Positions 14,951 to 23,778 of a DNA stretch of 64,000 nucleotides are shown piece after piece. Each line of letters begins with the position of its first letter. Within the stretch, counting starts at the first letter, position 1. The notes beneath the pieces are model-generated. The model was not told where the DNA came from, made no database searches, and saw nothing but the letters and a program-made list of their open reading frames with translations. Source of the stretch: Brucella gallinifaecis (GTDB lineage Bacteria > Pseudomonadota > Alphaproteobacteria > Rhizobiales > Rhizobiaceae); contig NZ_ML636802.1 in assembly GCF_006476605.1 (NCBI RefSeq), positions 124,001-188,000 of the forward strand. The letters run 5' to 3'. The position numbers and the translations under genes were made by a program.

Positions 14951-15958
14951 TCAGCTGATCAGGCCAATTTCGCGCATTTTTGCAATCAGCGCAGCATCGA
15001 CTTCACCAGTCACGGGCAATTTAAACAGCTTCTGGAACTCACGGATGGCATCCTGTGTGGTTTTTCCGGCAACACCGTCAACACTGATCATTTCATTGCC
15101 AAAAGCTTTGAGACCGGCCTGCACACGGATAATATCCTGCGAAGAAATCTCTGTCTGCGGTTGAACTGCTGCCAGTACAACAGACGGTTTCCTTGCCTCG
15201 ACAGGCTTGCTTTCCAAAGATGTGAGATCAGGTGCACGTTTTGCAGGAAGAGCAACCTTCTGAACCACAGGCTGAGGCCTTGGTGTTGGCACAGCCATAT
15301 CTATAAGCCGGGCAACATCATCCTGTTTTGACGCCCCGGCCTCATTTTTCTGATCAGCTATGCCCGCTTTTTTCTGCAATGTCTGCCAGCGTTCCATTGC
15401 TTCGCGCGTTTGCGGCCCTGTAAAACCGTCAACTGTTCCCTGATAAATACCAAGTGTGCGCAATCGTTGTTGCAGACGCGCAATTTCAATATCTGCATTG
15501 GGCGCAAGGGCTGGTAACATTTCATCAATCGAGCCAGTCACCTGCGAATGATCCGGCGAAAGCGCAGCAGATACTGTCCGGTCTTGCGGCAACACTTCAA
15601 CAGGTCTGGAATTCGTATTTTCGTCCAGCTTTTGTTGCGACACTGTTGCGGGCAAATATGCACGCGGCGTGGCCTTGAAAACAAAATCCGTGCGGGTTTT
15701 GAAGAAAACAGCATTATGTGCTTCCGGCTGATACCAGAGCGCATTGGCCGAAACAAATCCCATCACAACCGCAAAGGCCGTTGCGCCACCGGTGAGCACA
15801 GGATTGCGCACGATAAAATTGCCGGCAAATATCGCCAGCGCAGAAGCCGAACTAAAGAACCCCCGGAGCAAACGACGACCGAGACTAGGCCGTTTTGCGG
15901 GCTTGCGTGCTGTTCCGCTCTTGGCTCTGTTCACAGTTTTCGTCTTTGTGCCACTCAT
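14951..15958 (-). CDS. Membrane-anchored peptidoglycan-binding domain protein
   Basis: The 335-residue protein has a basic lysine/arginine-rich cytoplasmic N-terminus (residues 1-30), one or two membrane segments (about 32-70) and two PG_binding_1 repeats, one near IARLQQRLRTLGIYQGTVDGFTG (about residues 158-195) and one at the C-terminus (IRVQAGLKAFGNEMISVDGVAG). The stretch between them is proline- and lysine-rich. It probably anchors in the inner membrane and binds cell wall. Its start (ATG 15958, with a GGGAG site) lies 74 nt inside the histidine kinase gene, an unusually long overlap that points to coupled expression. Confidence 0.83.
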   Translation of the reverse strand: MSGTKTKTVNRAKSGTARKPAKRPSLGRRLLRGFFSSASALAIFAGNFIVRNPVLTGGATAFAVVMGFVSANALWYQPEAHNAVFFKTRTDFVFKATPRAYLPATVSQQKLDENTNSRPVEVLPQDRTVSAALSPDHSQVTGSIDEMLPALAPNADIEIARLQQRLRTLGIYQGTVDGFTGPQTREAMERWQTLQKKAGIADQKNEAGASKQDDVARLIDMAVPTPRPQPVVQKVALPAKRAPDLTSLESKPVEARKPSVVLAAVQPQTEISSQDIIRVQAGLKAFGNEMISVDGVAGKTTQDAIREFQKLFKLPVTGEVDAALIAKMREIGLIS

Positions 15959-17723
15959 TATTCCGTTCTCCCTGGTGACGGTTCATGTCAATGACCGTGC
16001 CAAGTTGCAGTTGATCCTCTTCTCCCAAAGAATCCTGATCAAGCAGTTTTTGTGGGCCTGCCACCGGCAGATGAATAGTTATAACCGTTCCTTCGCCCAC
16101 ACAGCTTTTAATATTCATCGAGCCATGATGCAGCTCTACCAATCCCCTGACCACTGACAGGCCAAGGCCAGTTCCCTCTTGTGCGCGTGTATATTGATTG
16201 TCTGCACGCACGAATGGCGATCCAATGCGCTGCATATCTTCCGGTTCAATACCGATGCCGGTATCCGCAACCACGATTTCAAGTTGAGGCTGTCCGCCGA
16301 TGATGACACGCGATGCATCAATGGTAACGCAACCACCCGGCTGCGTAAATTTGACCGCATTGGCTGTCAGATTGAGCAAAATCTGCTGCACTGCGCGGCG
16401 ATCTGCGACCACCTCACCCGTTGTCGCATTCACACGATGACAGAAAGCAAGGCCTTTCTTTTCCGCCTGTGGCAGCATGACGGCAGCGCACATATCCGCC
16501 GCCTCATTGAAAGAAAAACTCTCAGGCGCAATCTGATAAGTGCCGGTTTCAAGCCTGGAATTATCAAGAACCGAGTTGACCAGTTCCAGCAGATAATGGC
16601 CGGACTTATGAATAAGCCCCGCATATTCGCGCTGCTTTTCGTCCTGTAATTGACACCCCATCTCATGGGAGAGCATGTCAGAAAAGCCGATGATAGAATT
16701 GAGCGGTGTGCGCAATTCATGACTGACAGTTGCCAGCAAACGGCCCTTGCCAATACGCTCTTCTTCCAGCTCAGCTTTCAGCGCATTGATTTCTTCAAGC
16801 AGTCTGTGTTCACCTTCCAGTGAACGACCAATCAGCGTAATGATACCATTGCTTGCCACACCTTCGATACGGAATGACAGAAAAACCGGGGTGCCGTTTT
16901 CAATCGTACGAAGGCGCACATCAACAGGACGCGCTTGACAGCCAGAGCGCAGATCAGCAAGCAACGAAACATATTGAACGCGATCAGCCACATGCACCCG
17001 GTCAATCAGTGCAGTCCCTTCAAGCATATTGGGCTGAACCCCGAGACATGCCGCCGATGTTGCTCCGATTTCTGAAACAACCCCTTCAACATCCAGTGTA
17101 ATCAACATATCACCGGCTGCAATCAATGGCTTTTGTACGGGCTGAGCGACGGATACTGCATCTCTTCGAAGAGCCTGACTACGTGCAACAAGGCTTGCGA
17201 CATAGAGCATCGACATAACCAGAGAAGCAGGCGACAGAGTCGCGACAGAAATATCCCCTGCAACCAGAATAAAGGCTGGCACAATAATAGCTGCAAGTGC
17301 TGCCAGCGGCTTACGGCTTGTGAGCCATGCTTCAAGCGGGAAAGCCAGTGCCATAATCCAGAGCACAATGCTGCCGCCATTGGCAAGCAAGGCGATTGCA
17401 GCAAGCCCTGCACCATAAACAGCAAAATTGAGCGTTCCAAGAACCCCGGCTTTTATACCCATCAGGCTTAAGCCACAGAATATCATCGCAATGCCTGCAA
17501 AACTTGCCGCAAGCACAGACAGCATCGCAAAATCTGTTGTCAGAGCGGAAGCATTCACAGTTACAAACAGCAAAACCGGCAAAAGCATGAATGAACCGAT
17601 GATGCGAATCGCGGATGCATCTGAACAATCCGTCCAGCGCTGGCAAAAACGTTCGTAAAAACGCGCAAACGCCTGCACCTTAGTGCCTGCGATCTGTGCT
17701 GCGTTCAAAAGAATGGCGCTCAA
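15885..17723 (-). CDS. Membrane sensor histidine kinase of the PleC/DivJ type
   Basis: This 612-residue protein has a hydrophobic N-terminal sensor with about six membrane segments (residues 40-190), a PAS-like region (about 205-320), a coiled linker, a HisKA domain with VSHELRTPLNSIIGFSDML, and a HATPase domain with N (LLNLTANAVKFT), G1 (VVADTGIGIEPEDM) and G2 (GTGLGLSVVRGLVELHHG) boxes. The HisKA sequence is of the PleC/DivJ/PdhS class that acts on the DivK-CtrA pathway, and DivJ is a membrane kinase with such a hydrophobic N-terminus. I infer a DivJ-like role; another member of this class is possible. The 3' end overlaps the next gene by 74 nt. Confidence 0.8.
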   Translation of the reverse strand: MSAILLNAAQIAGTKVQAFARFYERFCQRWTDCSDASAIRIIGSFMLLPVLLFVTVNASALTTDFAMLSVLAASFAGIAMIFCGLSLMGIKAGVLGTLNFAVYGAGLAAIALLANGGSIVLWIMALAFPLEAWLTSRKPLAALAAIIVPAFILVAGDISVATLSPASLVMSMLYVASLVARSQALRRDAVSVAQPVQKPLIAAGDMLITLDVEGVVSEIGATSAACLGVQPNMLEGTALIDRVHVADRVQYVSLLADLRSGCQARPVDVRLRTIENGTPVFLSFRIEGVASNGIITLIGRSLEGEHRLLEEINALKAELEEERIGKGRLLATVSHELRTPLNSIIGFSDMLSHEMGCQLQDEKQREYAGLIHKSGHYLLELVNSVLDNSRLETGTYQIAPESFSFNEAADMCAAVMLPQAEKKGLAFCHRVNATTGEVVADRRAVQQILLNLTANAVKFTQPGGCVTIDASRVIIGGQPQLEIVVADTGIGIEPEDMQRIGSPFVRADNQYTRAQEGTGLGLSVVRGLVELHHGSMNIKSCVGEGTVITIHLPVAGPQKLLDQDSLGEEDQLQLGTVIDMNRHQGERNNEWHKDENCEQSQERNSTQARKTA

Positions 17724-18026
17724 CTTGCCTTACTCACTCAATACTCGTTCGGCACATCCATCAGGGATTGGCCTGTTGATGCCAGAATGCAGACGAGGCT
17801 TTAAAGAAAGGATAAAACAAGCTGGCGATGTGCGGATTGATGCAGAATCTGACAATTTTGGGCCGAAGTTTTTCTGCTATGGTAAACAGAAAGTGGACAA
17901 TACCCTGGCTCTGCCGGGCATTTTCCGCGCTGTGGCATTTTAAAACGGTGATTCTTACGGTTACGAAATCTTTTCTAATTTCATGAAGAATGATTTTACC
18001 AATTCCGGCCAACACTTTCGAGCGCA
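17724..18026. other. Divergent intergenic region, nothing specific recognised
   Basis: About 300 bp separate the divergent histidine kinase and DUF5330 genes and should contain both promoters. Short open frames on either strand have no family features or plausible ribosome-binding sites. I see no strong hairpin or repeat. Confidence 0.5.
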
Positions 18027-18500
18027 ATGATCCGTTTTCTCATCAAATCCGCAATCTGGCTATCGCTGGCATTTATGATCATGCCGCAGTTTTTTCCTGC
18101 GGATGGAGAAAACACGTCGTCTGATAAAGAACCCGGCAGCACAATCAACACAAAAACAGACGCGGCTGATCAAATACTGGCTAATGGTAAAACTGCACTG
18201 GAAATCGGCAAGCTCTGCATAAACAATCCAGCACTTTGCGAAACCGGCGCATCTTTTCTGTCTGGTGCTGCAAACAGCGCTATGGAGCAAAGTGGCGGCA
18301 TCCTCGAATATCTGAGTGAGCGCTTCGGTGCCAAGCCATCAAGTGCTCCGCAAGAAGGGACAGAATCTGCGCTCAAACAGCAAGCAGAAAATCAGCCGGC
18401 ACAAAATTCTGTTTCAAAAATCCCGATCCCTACCCCGCGTGCCGAAGCACTTCGCGCAGTTGATCGCTCTGTGACGGGCGCAATCCCATCTCGAAACTGA
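18027..18500 (+). CDS. DUF5330 family protein, exported or membrane-anchored
   Basis: The 157-residue protein begins MIRFLIKSAIWLSLAFMIMPQF, a hydrophobic segment acting as signal or anchor, followed by a low-complexity stretch and the DUF5330 core ALEIGKLCINNPALCETGASFLSG with two conserved cysteines. The C-terminal third is alanine-, glutamine- and proline-rich with PIPTPRAEALRAVDRS. The family is restricted to Rhizobiales and has no known function. It lies 72 bp upstream of sufE in the same direction. Confidence 0.78.
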   Translation: MIRFLIKSAIWLSLAFMIMPQFFPADGENTSSDKEPGSTINTKTDAADQILANGKTALEIGKLCINNPALCETGASFLSGAANSAMEQSGGILEYLSERFGAKPSSAPQEGTESALKQQAENQPAQNSVSKIPIPTPRAEALRAVDRSVTGAIPSRN

Positions 18501-18572
18501 TGTTTGGGGTGACGTTTGTGCCGTTTGTCCCTATATAGACAACCGAACCGTGACCCATTTTGAGCAGATATC

Positions 18573-18998
18573 ATGACCACGACAATAGACAGCATCATTT
18601 CCGACTTCGAATTTCTCGACGACTGGGAAGATCGCTATCGCTATGTAATCGATCTGGGAAAGGAATTGCCTGCTTATCCCGATGATGCGCGAGATACTGC
18701 GCACAAGGTACAGGGCTGCGTCAGTCAGGTATGGCTGAAGACAATACCGCATGAAGGCGAAGATCCGGTTATCGATTTTCTCGGTGATTCCGATGCGCAT
18801 ATTGTGCGCGGTCTGGTTGCGATCGTACTTGCCTTTTATTCAGGACGCAAAGCGTCCGAAATCGTGGCATCGGACCCGGAAGAAGTTCTGAAAAAACTGG
18901 GCCTTGATGAGCATCTGACACCACAACGCTCCAATGGTCTGCGCTCTATGGTGGCACGCATCCGCCAGGATGCTGCGGCACTCAAAGCTTCAGCTTAA
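18573..18998 (+). CDS. sufE: SufE-family Fe-S cluster assembly protein
   Basis: The 141-residue protein fits SufE throughout: the N-terminal helix region DWEDRYRYVIDLGKELP, the active cysteine in VQGCVSQVWL, and the C-terminal RSNGLRSMVARI. SufE accepts persulfide sulfur from the cysteine desulfurase SufS on that cysteine and hands it to the SufBCD scaffold in the cytoplasm. The other suf genes are not in this window, so it is a detached copy, common in Rhizobiales. Its end overlaps that of the convergent amidase gene by 9 nt. Confidence 0.92.
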   Translation: MTTTIDSIISDFEFLDDWEDRYRYVIDLGKELPAYPDDARDTAHKVQGCVSQVWLKTIPHEGEDPVIDFLGDSDAHIVRGLVAIVLAFYSGRKASEIVASDPEEVLKKLGLDEHLTPQRSNGLRSMVARIRQDAAALKASA

Positions 18999-20282
18999 AA
19001 GATTCTCTACCGAAAGTGCTGCTGCAAGCAATTGCTTGTCCGCACCGTTTCGGCCAGTCAGCATCAGTCCGACAGGCATTCCAATTACGGGCATTGGCAG
19101 CGTAATGCTGCAAAGATCAAACTGATTGGCCACCTGCGTATTGCGCAGAAGCAGTGTTTCCACACGCTCATATTCATGCTTGTCATCGCTCACAGAAGCA
19201 ATTGTCGGTGCGACAATTGGTGTGGTGGGCGTCACAAGGAAATCAACATCTGCAAGACGCCGATCCATTTCAGCAATCAGTGACTGGCGTGTCTGCATGA
19301 GGCTCTGATAGTCTTTTTCGGAAATGTTTAAACGTTGAGCAAGACTATGCTTTACACGCTCATCAACATTCGCAGCCGGATCTTGCAACCATGTTTGTGC
19401 ATGGATCTGGCTTGCCTCAATGCCTGCAATCGATCCAATCGACGTGGCTTTACATAATTTAAAAACAAGATCGTTCAACTCAAACGGGACAATCCGCACA
19501 CCGGCGGCCTGAAGTGCCTGCAAAGATCGTTGAAAGGCATCATTTACCTCAGGTTCCATATCCGCCAGCAACACACCTTCGGGCAATGCAAGTGTCAATT
19601 CAGACAAAACCGCAGGCGCTGGCAGAATTGGCGCCTCCCCCGCCATAATCGCATCAGCAAGAATGCAATCCGCAACGGTTCTGGCTATGGGGCCAATCGA
19701 ATCAAGCGAAGGCGCCAAAGGAAATGCCCCCTGAAGAGGAATGCGCTTTGCAGTAGGTTTAAAGCCAACCAGCCCGTTCAAGGCCGCAGGTATACGCACC
19801 GACCCCCCCGTATCAGACCCGATAGCAATCTCGCTTGTTCCTTCGGCAACCGATACTGCGGCACCCGAAGAAGAGCCACCGGGCACATATCGGGGGTCAA
19901 TCGCATTAGCTGGCACCCCATAATGCGGGTTCAAACCGACTGCCGTAAACGCAAATTCCGTCATATGCGTTTTTCCGATAATCACCGCGCCTGCTGCTCG
20001 CAAGCGCTGCACAATTACGGCATCCTCGCTTGCGTTCGCAGCAGTCTTGCGCACAACGGAGCCTGCAAGCGTCGGCTCACCCGCGATATCAAACAAGTCC
20101 TTGATTGAAACAATCCGACCATCAAGAGGGCTATTACGCCATCCTTCATGCGCACGCTTATCAGAAGCATCGGCCTCGGCAATTGCAGTGCCCGGATAGG
20201 TTTTGCTGAAAACACGTTCTTTTTCGACACGCGTTTTCAGTTTTAAAAAAATCTGTTCAAGCTTATTGCGGCTGCCAAGCAT
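18990..20282 (-). CDS. Amidase signature family hydrolase
   Basis: The 430-residue enzyme has the Ser-cisSer-Lys triad of the amidase signature family: lysine in SIKD (K61), the serine cluster in GGSSSG (137-139) and the nucleophile in GSDTGGS (S161). It resembles GatA-type amidases but is shorter than GatA and lacks neighbouring gatB or gatC, so it is unlikely to be the tRNA amidotransferase. The substrate cannot be told. The ATG at 20282 has GGGGGATC upstream. It stands alone, convergent with sufE. Confidence 0.88.
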   Translation of the reverse strand: MLGSRNKLEQIFLKLKTRVEKERVFSKTYPGTAIAEADASDKRAHEGWRNSPLDGRIVSIKDLFDIAGEPTLAGSVVRKTAANASEDAVIVQRLRAAGAVIIGKTHMTEFAFTAVGLNPHYGVPANAIDPRYVPGGSSSGAAVSVAEGTSEIAIGSDTGGSVRIPAALNGLVGFKPTAKRIPLQGAFPLAPSLDSIGPIARTVADCILADAIMAGEAPILPAPAVLSELTLALPEGVLLADMEPEVNDAFQRSLQALQAAGVRIVPFELNDLVFKLCKATSIGSIAGIEASQIHAQTWLQDPAANVDERVKHSLAQRLNISEKDYQSLMQTRQSLIAEMDRRLADVDFLVTPTTPIVAPTIASVSDDKHEYERVETLLLRNTQVANQFDLCSITLPMPVIGMPVGLMLTGRNGADKQLLAAALSVENLLS

Positions 20283-20356
20283 AGTGATCCCCCGTCTATA
20301 AGCTGTTGTTGTTTAAACCCTAGGCTGGGTCAATATGATTGAAAGACATGAAGCGA

Positions 20357-21139
20357 TCAATTTTGACCGGGTCGCAACATCGGTCGATAATCCTGTGTTC
20401 CCCAATGCACAATCCCCACCGACCGATCTGCCTTTTCGATATGCGGGTTATAATGCCGATGCAGCATGGATAGTCCCATCTTAAGCAGCATCTTGCCCGA
20501 ACGTACTGGCCACTGACGCTCACGTTCCACGCGTTCAAGCCCCTTCAGAAAACAGCAAACATCAATCAGAACCCCACTCAACTCAGGCCCAACCGCCTTC
20601 AATGCACGTTCAACACGCATCCGGCTTGCAAGCGCAATATCTGTCAGTTCCGCCATGCCACCAGGACCTGAACGATTGGCATTTCCGACACCGACATCCC
20701 ACCGTGCTGTGATTGAAGGCATCATGGATCCGCGCGTGAAGTCTGCACGCAGTCTCTCTCCTGCCCGAAATTCATCCTCTGAAATAAAACTGGCGCCTTT
20801 GCCATTGCGAAGCCGATAGAGCTTGGCCAAAGGTGACTCAGACGGGTTGATTTCTACCTTGACGCCATATTCCAGCTCAATTGTTTCAGTTTTATGTATG
20901 GCTCGAGCATGTGGACGGGCCAACTTTCGGACCTGTGACGCAAGCGCAAGCCGATCATTTTCGCAAATCAGGATGCCAGATTTTTGCATCGCATCCAATT
21001 CAGTGCGGCTGGCTGCAATGGTTCCATGATCGGCAACAAGCAAAACATGGCTTTCACGTACAGAGTCCTGCACTTCACATCCACCCTGCTTCAGAAAGCG
21101 GATAATTCGTGTTTTGGCAGTTGTACCGGCTATGCTCAT
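20357..21139 (-). CDS. DUF6456 domain protein
   Basis: The 260-residue protein has an N-terminal winged-helix-like region (TRIIRFLKQGGCEVQDS), a linker, and a C-terminal domain of the DUF6456 type with SPLAKLYRLRNGKGASFISEDEFRAGERLRADF and LSGVLIDVCCFLKGLERVERERQWPVRSGKMLLKMGL. The start is the ATG at 21139, overlapping the stop of the DnaA-like gene as ATGA, which couples the two. DUF6456 is confined to Alphaproteobacteria and has no known function. Pairing with a DnaA-domain protein suggests DNA binding; this is an inference. Confidence 0.78.
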   Translation of the reverse strand: MSIAGTTAKTRIIRFLKQGGCEVQDSVRESHVLLVADHGTIAASRTELDAMQKSGILICENDRLALASQVRKLARPHARAIHKTETIELEYGVKVEINPSESPLAKLYRLRNGKGASFISEDEFRAGERLRADFTRGSMMPSITARWDVGVGNANRSGPGGMAELTDIALASRMRVERALKAVGPELSGVLIDVCCFLKGLERVERERQWPVRSGKMLLKMGLSMLHRHYNPHIEKADRSVGIVHWGTQDYRPMLRPGQN

Positions 21140-21588
21140 GCCACCATCCTCCAATCCGAGAATCCAACATTGACAAGTTTTTCTATCGTGGAAACCACTG
21201 CGTCATATTCCGGGTCATCGCGCCGGTCCTCGACGAGATGACAAGCATACATGACAGTCGTCCGATCACGGGAAAAGCCGGCTGCCACCTCGTTCATCAT
21301 CATCCCAAACAAAGTATGAGCGAGATACATTCCCAACTGCCGTACCCGGGCAACCTCCCTTCGGCACCGCATCGGAGAACGCAATTCAGTACCGCTGACG
21401 CCAAAATAAACAGATAAAACATCAATCAAAGCTTCGCAGATTTGAATGTTCTTTTCCTGACGTCGACGCCCTGGAACCGGACCAGAACTATCCAGCTTCA
21501 ATGCCCGCCCATGTCGTGCTGCTATAAGTTTCAAAGCTTCCAGAGCTTCTACGCGGGTATGGATGATATCCGGAGTTTTCAGAGACAT
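21136..21588 (-). CDS. DnaA domain IV-like DNA-binding protein
   Basis: The 150-residue protein contains a helix-turn-helix region like the C-terminal (DnaA-box binding) domain of DnaA: RQLGMYLAHTLFGMMMNEVAAGFSRDRTTVMYACHLVEDRRDDPEYD, in the place of the DnaA signature in which a helix is followed by R-D-(H/R)-(S/T)-T-V. There is no AAA+ domain. Proteins of this kind are widespread in Rhizobiales; their function is unknown and they may compete for DnaA boxes or act as transcription regulators. A GAGGAAAG site precedes the ATG at 21588. It is coupled to the DUF6456 gene. Confidence 0.82.
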   Translation of the reverse strand: MSLKTPDIIHTRVEALEALKLIAARHGRALKLDSSGPVPGRRRQEKNIQICEALIDVLSVYFGVSGTELRSPMRCRREVARVRQLGMYLAHTLFGMMMNEVAAGFSRDRTTVMYACHLVEDRRDDPEYDAVVSTIEKLVNVGFSDWRMVA

Positions 21589-21775
21589 TCATCTTTCCTC
21601 ACCATTATAGGAATATCTTCTTATAATGAGGAATTTGCAAGTGGGGATAAGTTTTATGAAGCCCGGAATAAATAAAATATCCACTATTATCATCGTAATA
21701 TAGGAATTTTATCCACACTCTCAAAAATCAGGGGATTCTGCCATCGGGAAAAATGTAACCGGTGGAAGTGAAAAG

Positions 21776-22066
21776 ATGGAAATTACTCTTCGAAAGAGTT
21801 GCAAGGAATTTCTTGCTACGCGCAATGAAGAACGCATGGGGGCAATGCAACGCGCTGCCCTGCAAATCATTGCCGGCATTGACATGGACGCTTTGCTCAA
21901 CAGCTCACAAGACGAGAAAAAACAAGCTGAAAACAGGTTAAACCGACTGATCGAACGTGAGCGACTGAAAGGCATCAATCGCCATTGGAGTTATGATCTT
22001 AACAGACATATTGCCTTAAAACAGGCATTGGACAGACTGATGGGCAAGACTGTCATTGTTCGATAA
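21776..22066 (+). CDS. Small hypothetical protein, helical
   Basis: This 96-residue charged protein is predicted to be mostly helical (ERMGAMQRAALQIIAGIDMDALL, then a lysine/glutamate/arginine-rich middle) and ends NRHIALKQALDRLMGKTVIVR. It has a plausible ribosome-binding site (GGTGGAAG) and a terminator 16 bp after its stop. I do not recognise a family. It lies between the DnaA-like and mucR genes and is convergent with mucR. No signal peptide or membrane segment is seen. Confidence 0.68.
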   Translation: MEITLRKSCKEFLATRNEERMGAMQRAALQIIAGIDMDALLNSSQDEKKQAENRLNRLIERERLKGINRHWSYDLNRHIALKQALDRLMGKTVIVR

Positions 22067-22081
22067 GGGTCTGGAATAAAA

Positions 22082-22109
22082 ATAGCCCGGCGTGAAAACA
22101 CCGGGCTAT
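22082..22109. terminator. Hairpin between convergent genes
   Basis: Perfect 9-bp arms (ATAGCCCGG at 22082-22090 and its complement at 22101-22109) enclose 10 nt. An A-rich run precedes the left arm, so on the minus strand the stem is followed by U residues, which fits termination of mucR; it may also serve the small + strand gene. Confidence 0.7.
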
Positions 22110-22159
22110 GGTCAACTTGCTTCAAACTGAAACAAGAACGAATTGGATTATCAGGCCAA

Positions 22160-22588
22160 TTATGCGCCCTTAGGCTTACGACCCAGTCCCATCTTCTTTG
22201 CGAGACGCGAACGAGCTGCTGCATAATTTGGCGCAACCATTGGATAGTTAGGATCAAGATCCCACTTTTCACGATACTGTTCAGGAGTCATACCATAATG
22301 TGTCATCAAATGACGCTTAAGTGATTTGAACTTCTTACCGTCTTCAAGGCAAATGATGTAATCATCTTGCACTGACTTCTTCGGATTAACAGCTGGCTTA
22401 GGCTTTTCAACAACAACAGGCGCCTCTTCACGAACAACATGGCTCTTGAACGCAGCATGTACTTCTGAAATCAGGAGAGGTAACTCACTTGCACGAATAG
22501 AATTATTCCCGACATAGGCAGCGACAACATCAGCAGTCAGACTAAGCAACAGTTCTGCACTCTCGTCATAGACTTCAGGGTTTTCCAT
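22160..22588 (-). CDS. mucR: MucR-family zinc-finger global regulator
   Basis: The 142-residue protein has the Brucella MucR length and plan: an N-terminal oligomerisation region ([18 protein letters not shown], residues 12-29), a lysine/proline linker and a C-terminal Ros/MucR zinc finger. The finger has C80, H93 and H97, but the second cysteine of Ros is replaced by D83 ([15 protein letters not shown]), as in other MucR homologues. MucR is an H-NS-like silencer that binds AT-rich DNA in many Rhizobiales and also regulates itself. ATG 22588 is preferred (AAAGGA site). A long AT-rich upstream region fits autoregulation. Confidence 0.9.
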   Translation of the reverse strand: MENPEVYDESAELLLSLTADVVAAYVGNNSIRASELPLLISEVHAAFKSHVVREEAPVVVEKPKPAVNPKKSVQDDYIICLEDGKKFKSLKRHLMTHYGMTPEQYREKWDLDPNYPMVAPNYAAARSRLAKKMGLGRKPKGA

Positions 22589-23289
22589 TTTTTTTCCTTT
22601 ATAAACGTTCTTCATATCAAGCAGATTAAAGCTCTCAATGAAATCGAGAGCGATTTTCTTAAAATCTTAAACCCTGCCCAATGCTAAATTGCATCGCCAA
22701 TAACAAAGAACATCACCATTTGCAATAGAATTGTTAAAATGATTTACATCCAGGATGCAAAATTCTTCTTACAAATACAAATACAACCGACATGCAGCTA
22801 TAGGTGTCATTCAAAAATGACTAACCTATGAAAAATACCCTGCCGAGAGATCGTATTTATTCGTAAAGTGATAAGTTCACTGGTATATTATCTTTGCTGC
22901 TTCCTGAATTATCACACATATATAAACAATGTCTTTTGGAGCAATTCTTCTTAATGCCCTCTAAAAGAACCATATTTACCAGCAAAACTCATGGATAACG
23001 ACTAAGGCAGCAAAAAGGCAAATCTAAAATATATTTCACGTAATTAAACTCGTATTTGATACTGTCTGCAACTATATATGTCTGGAAGCTTAAAAACAGA
23101 TAGTGCACACATAAAATTCAAGACCAAACTAAAAAACAAAAACAATTTTAAATACCATAGCTATAAACAAACGATTAAAGGTCTCAAGCATTCCATAATG
23201 CGATAAACAGTCCGATTCACGGTTCGTCCAGTCCAAAAAGCGACCACTGCGGGCAACAAACTGCCAATCTCCCCACACAGGAGGAAACA
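22589..23289. other. Long AT-rich non-coding region upstream of mucR and msrB
   Basis: These 701 bp between divergent mucR and msrB hold no supported gene. The sequence is markedly AT-rich with many T/A runs and TA steps between about 22620 and 23180, then becomes more GC-rich before the msrB ribosome-binding site. MucR proteins bind AT-rich promoters and repress their own gene, so this is a likely MucR target. A small RNA cannot be excluded. Confidence 0.55.
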
Positions 23290-23709
23290 ATGTCAAACTC
23301 AACCGATCAAAACCGTCGTCTGAAAATTGTCAAAACTGATGCGGAATGGCGCGAACAGCTCACACCAATCCAATATCAGATTACCCGCCAGCATGGCACG
23401 GAACGTGCCTTTTCCAGCCCGAATTTTGACAGTTCCTTACACGGAATCTATCGCTGTGTATGCTGCAACCGCGCTCTTTATAGCTCTGAAACAAAATATG
23501 AATCGGGAACCGGCTGGCCAAGTTTCTATCAACCGATCGAAGCTGATGCAGTTTCGGCCTTTGAAGACCATTCTTATGGAATGAACCGCACTGAAATTCG
23601 CTGCTCGGATTGTGATGCGCATCTGGGGCACGTCTTCCCGGATGGTCCGCCGCCAACTGGCTTGCGTTACTGCATGAATGGCAATGCCCTGATCTTCGAT
23701 CCCGCGTAA
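23290..23709 (+). CDS. msrB: Peptide-methionine (R)-S-oxide reductase
   Basis: This 139-residue enzyme reduces the R form of methionine sulfoxide in proteins. It shows the MsrB fold signatures: two zinc-binding CxxC pairs (C56/C59 and C105/C108), the substrate motif [32 protein letters not shown], and the catalytic cysteine C128. No signal peptide is present, so it is cytoplasmic. GGAGGA lies 6 nt before the ATG. One copy of the GGGTCAGGACCC repeat follows 14 bp after the stop. No msrA is nearby. Confidence 0.95.
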   Translation: MSNSTDQNRRLKIVKTDAEWREQLTPIQYQITRQHGTERAFSSPNFDSSLHGIYRCVCCNRALYSSETKYESGTGWPSFYQPIEADAVSAFEDHSYGMNRTEIRCSDCDAHLGHVFPDGPPPTGLRYCMNGNALIFDPA

Positions 23710-23723
23710 TCTTGTTTGTGCCA

Positions 23724-23735
23724 GGGTCAGGACCC
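23724..23735. repeat. Short dispersed near-palindrome, copy 2
   Basis: GGGTCAGGACCC, identical to the core of the copy at 9891-9902, lies 14 bp after the msrB stop and 43 bp before the oligopeptidase B start. Confidence 0.5.
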
Positions 23736-23778
23736 AGACATAACAGTTCTGAATGATTTCACTTTTACTGGATTTTAC

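Noticed and set aside
22616-23280. Possible small RNA or tRNA in the AT-rich leader of mucR
   Set aside because: No cloverleaf, no terminator-like hairpin with U-run and no conserved motif could be found by eye.
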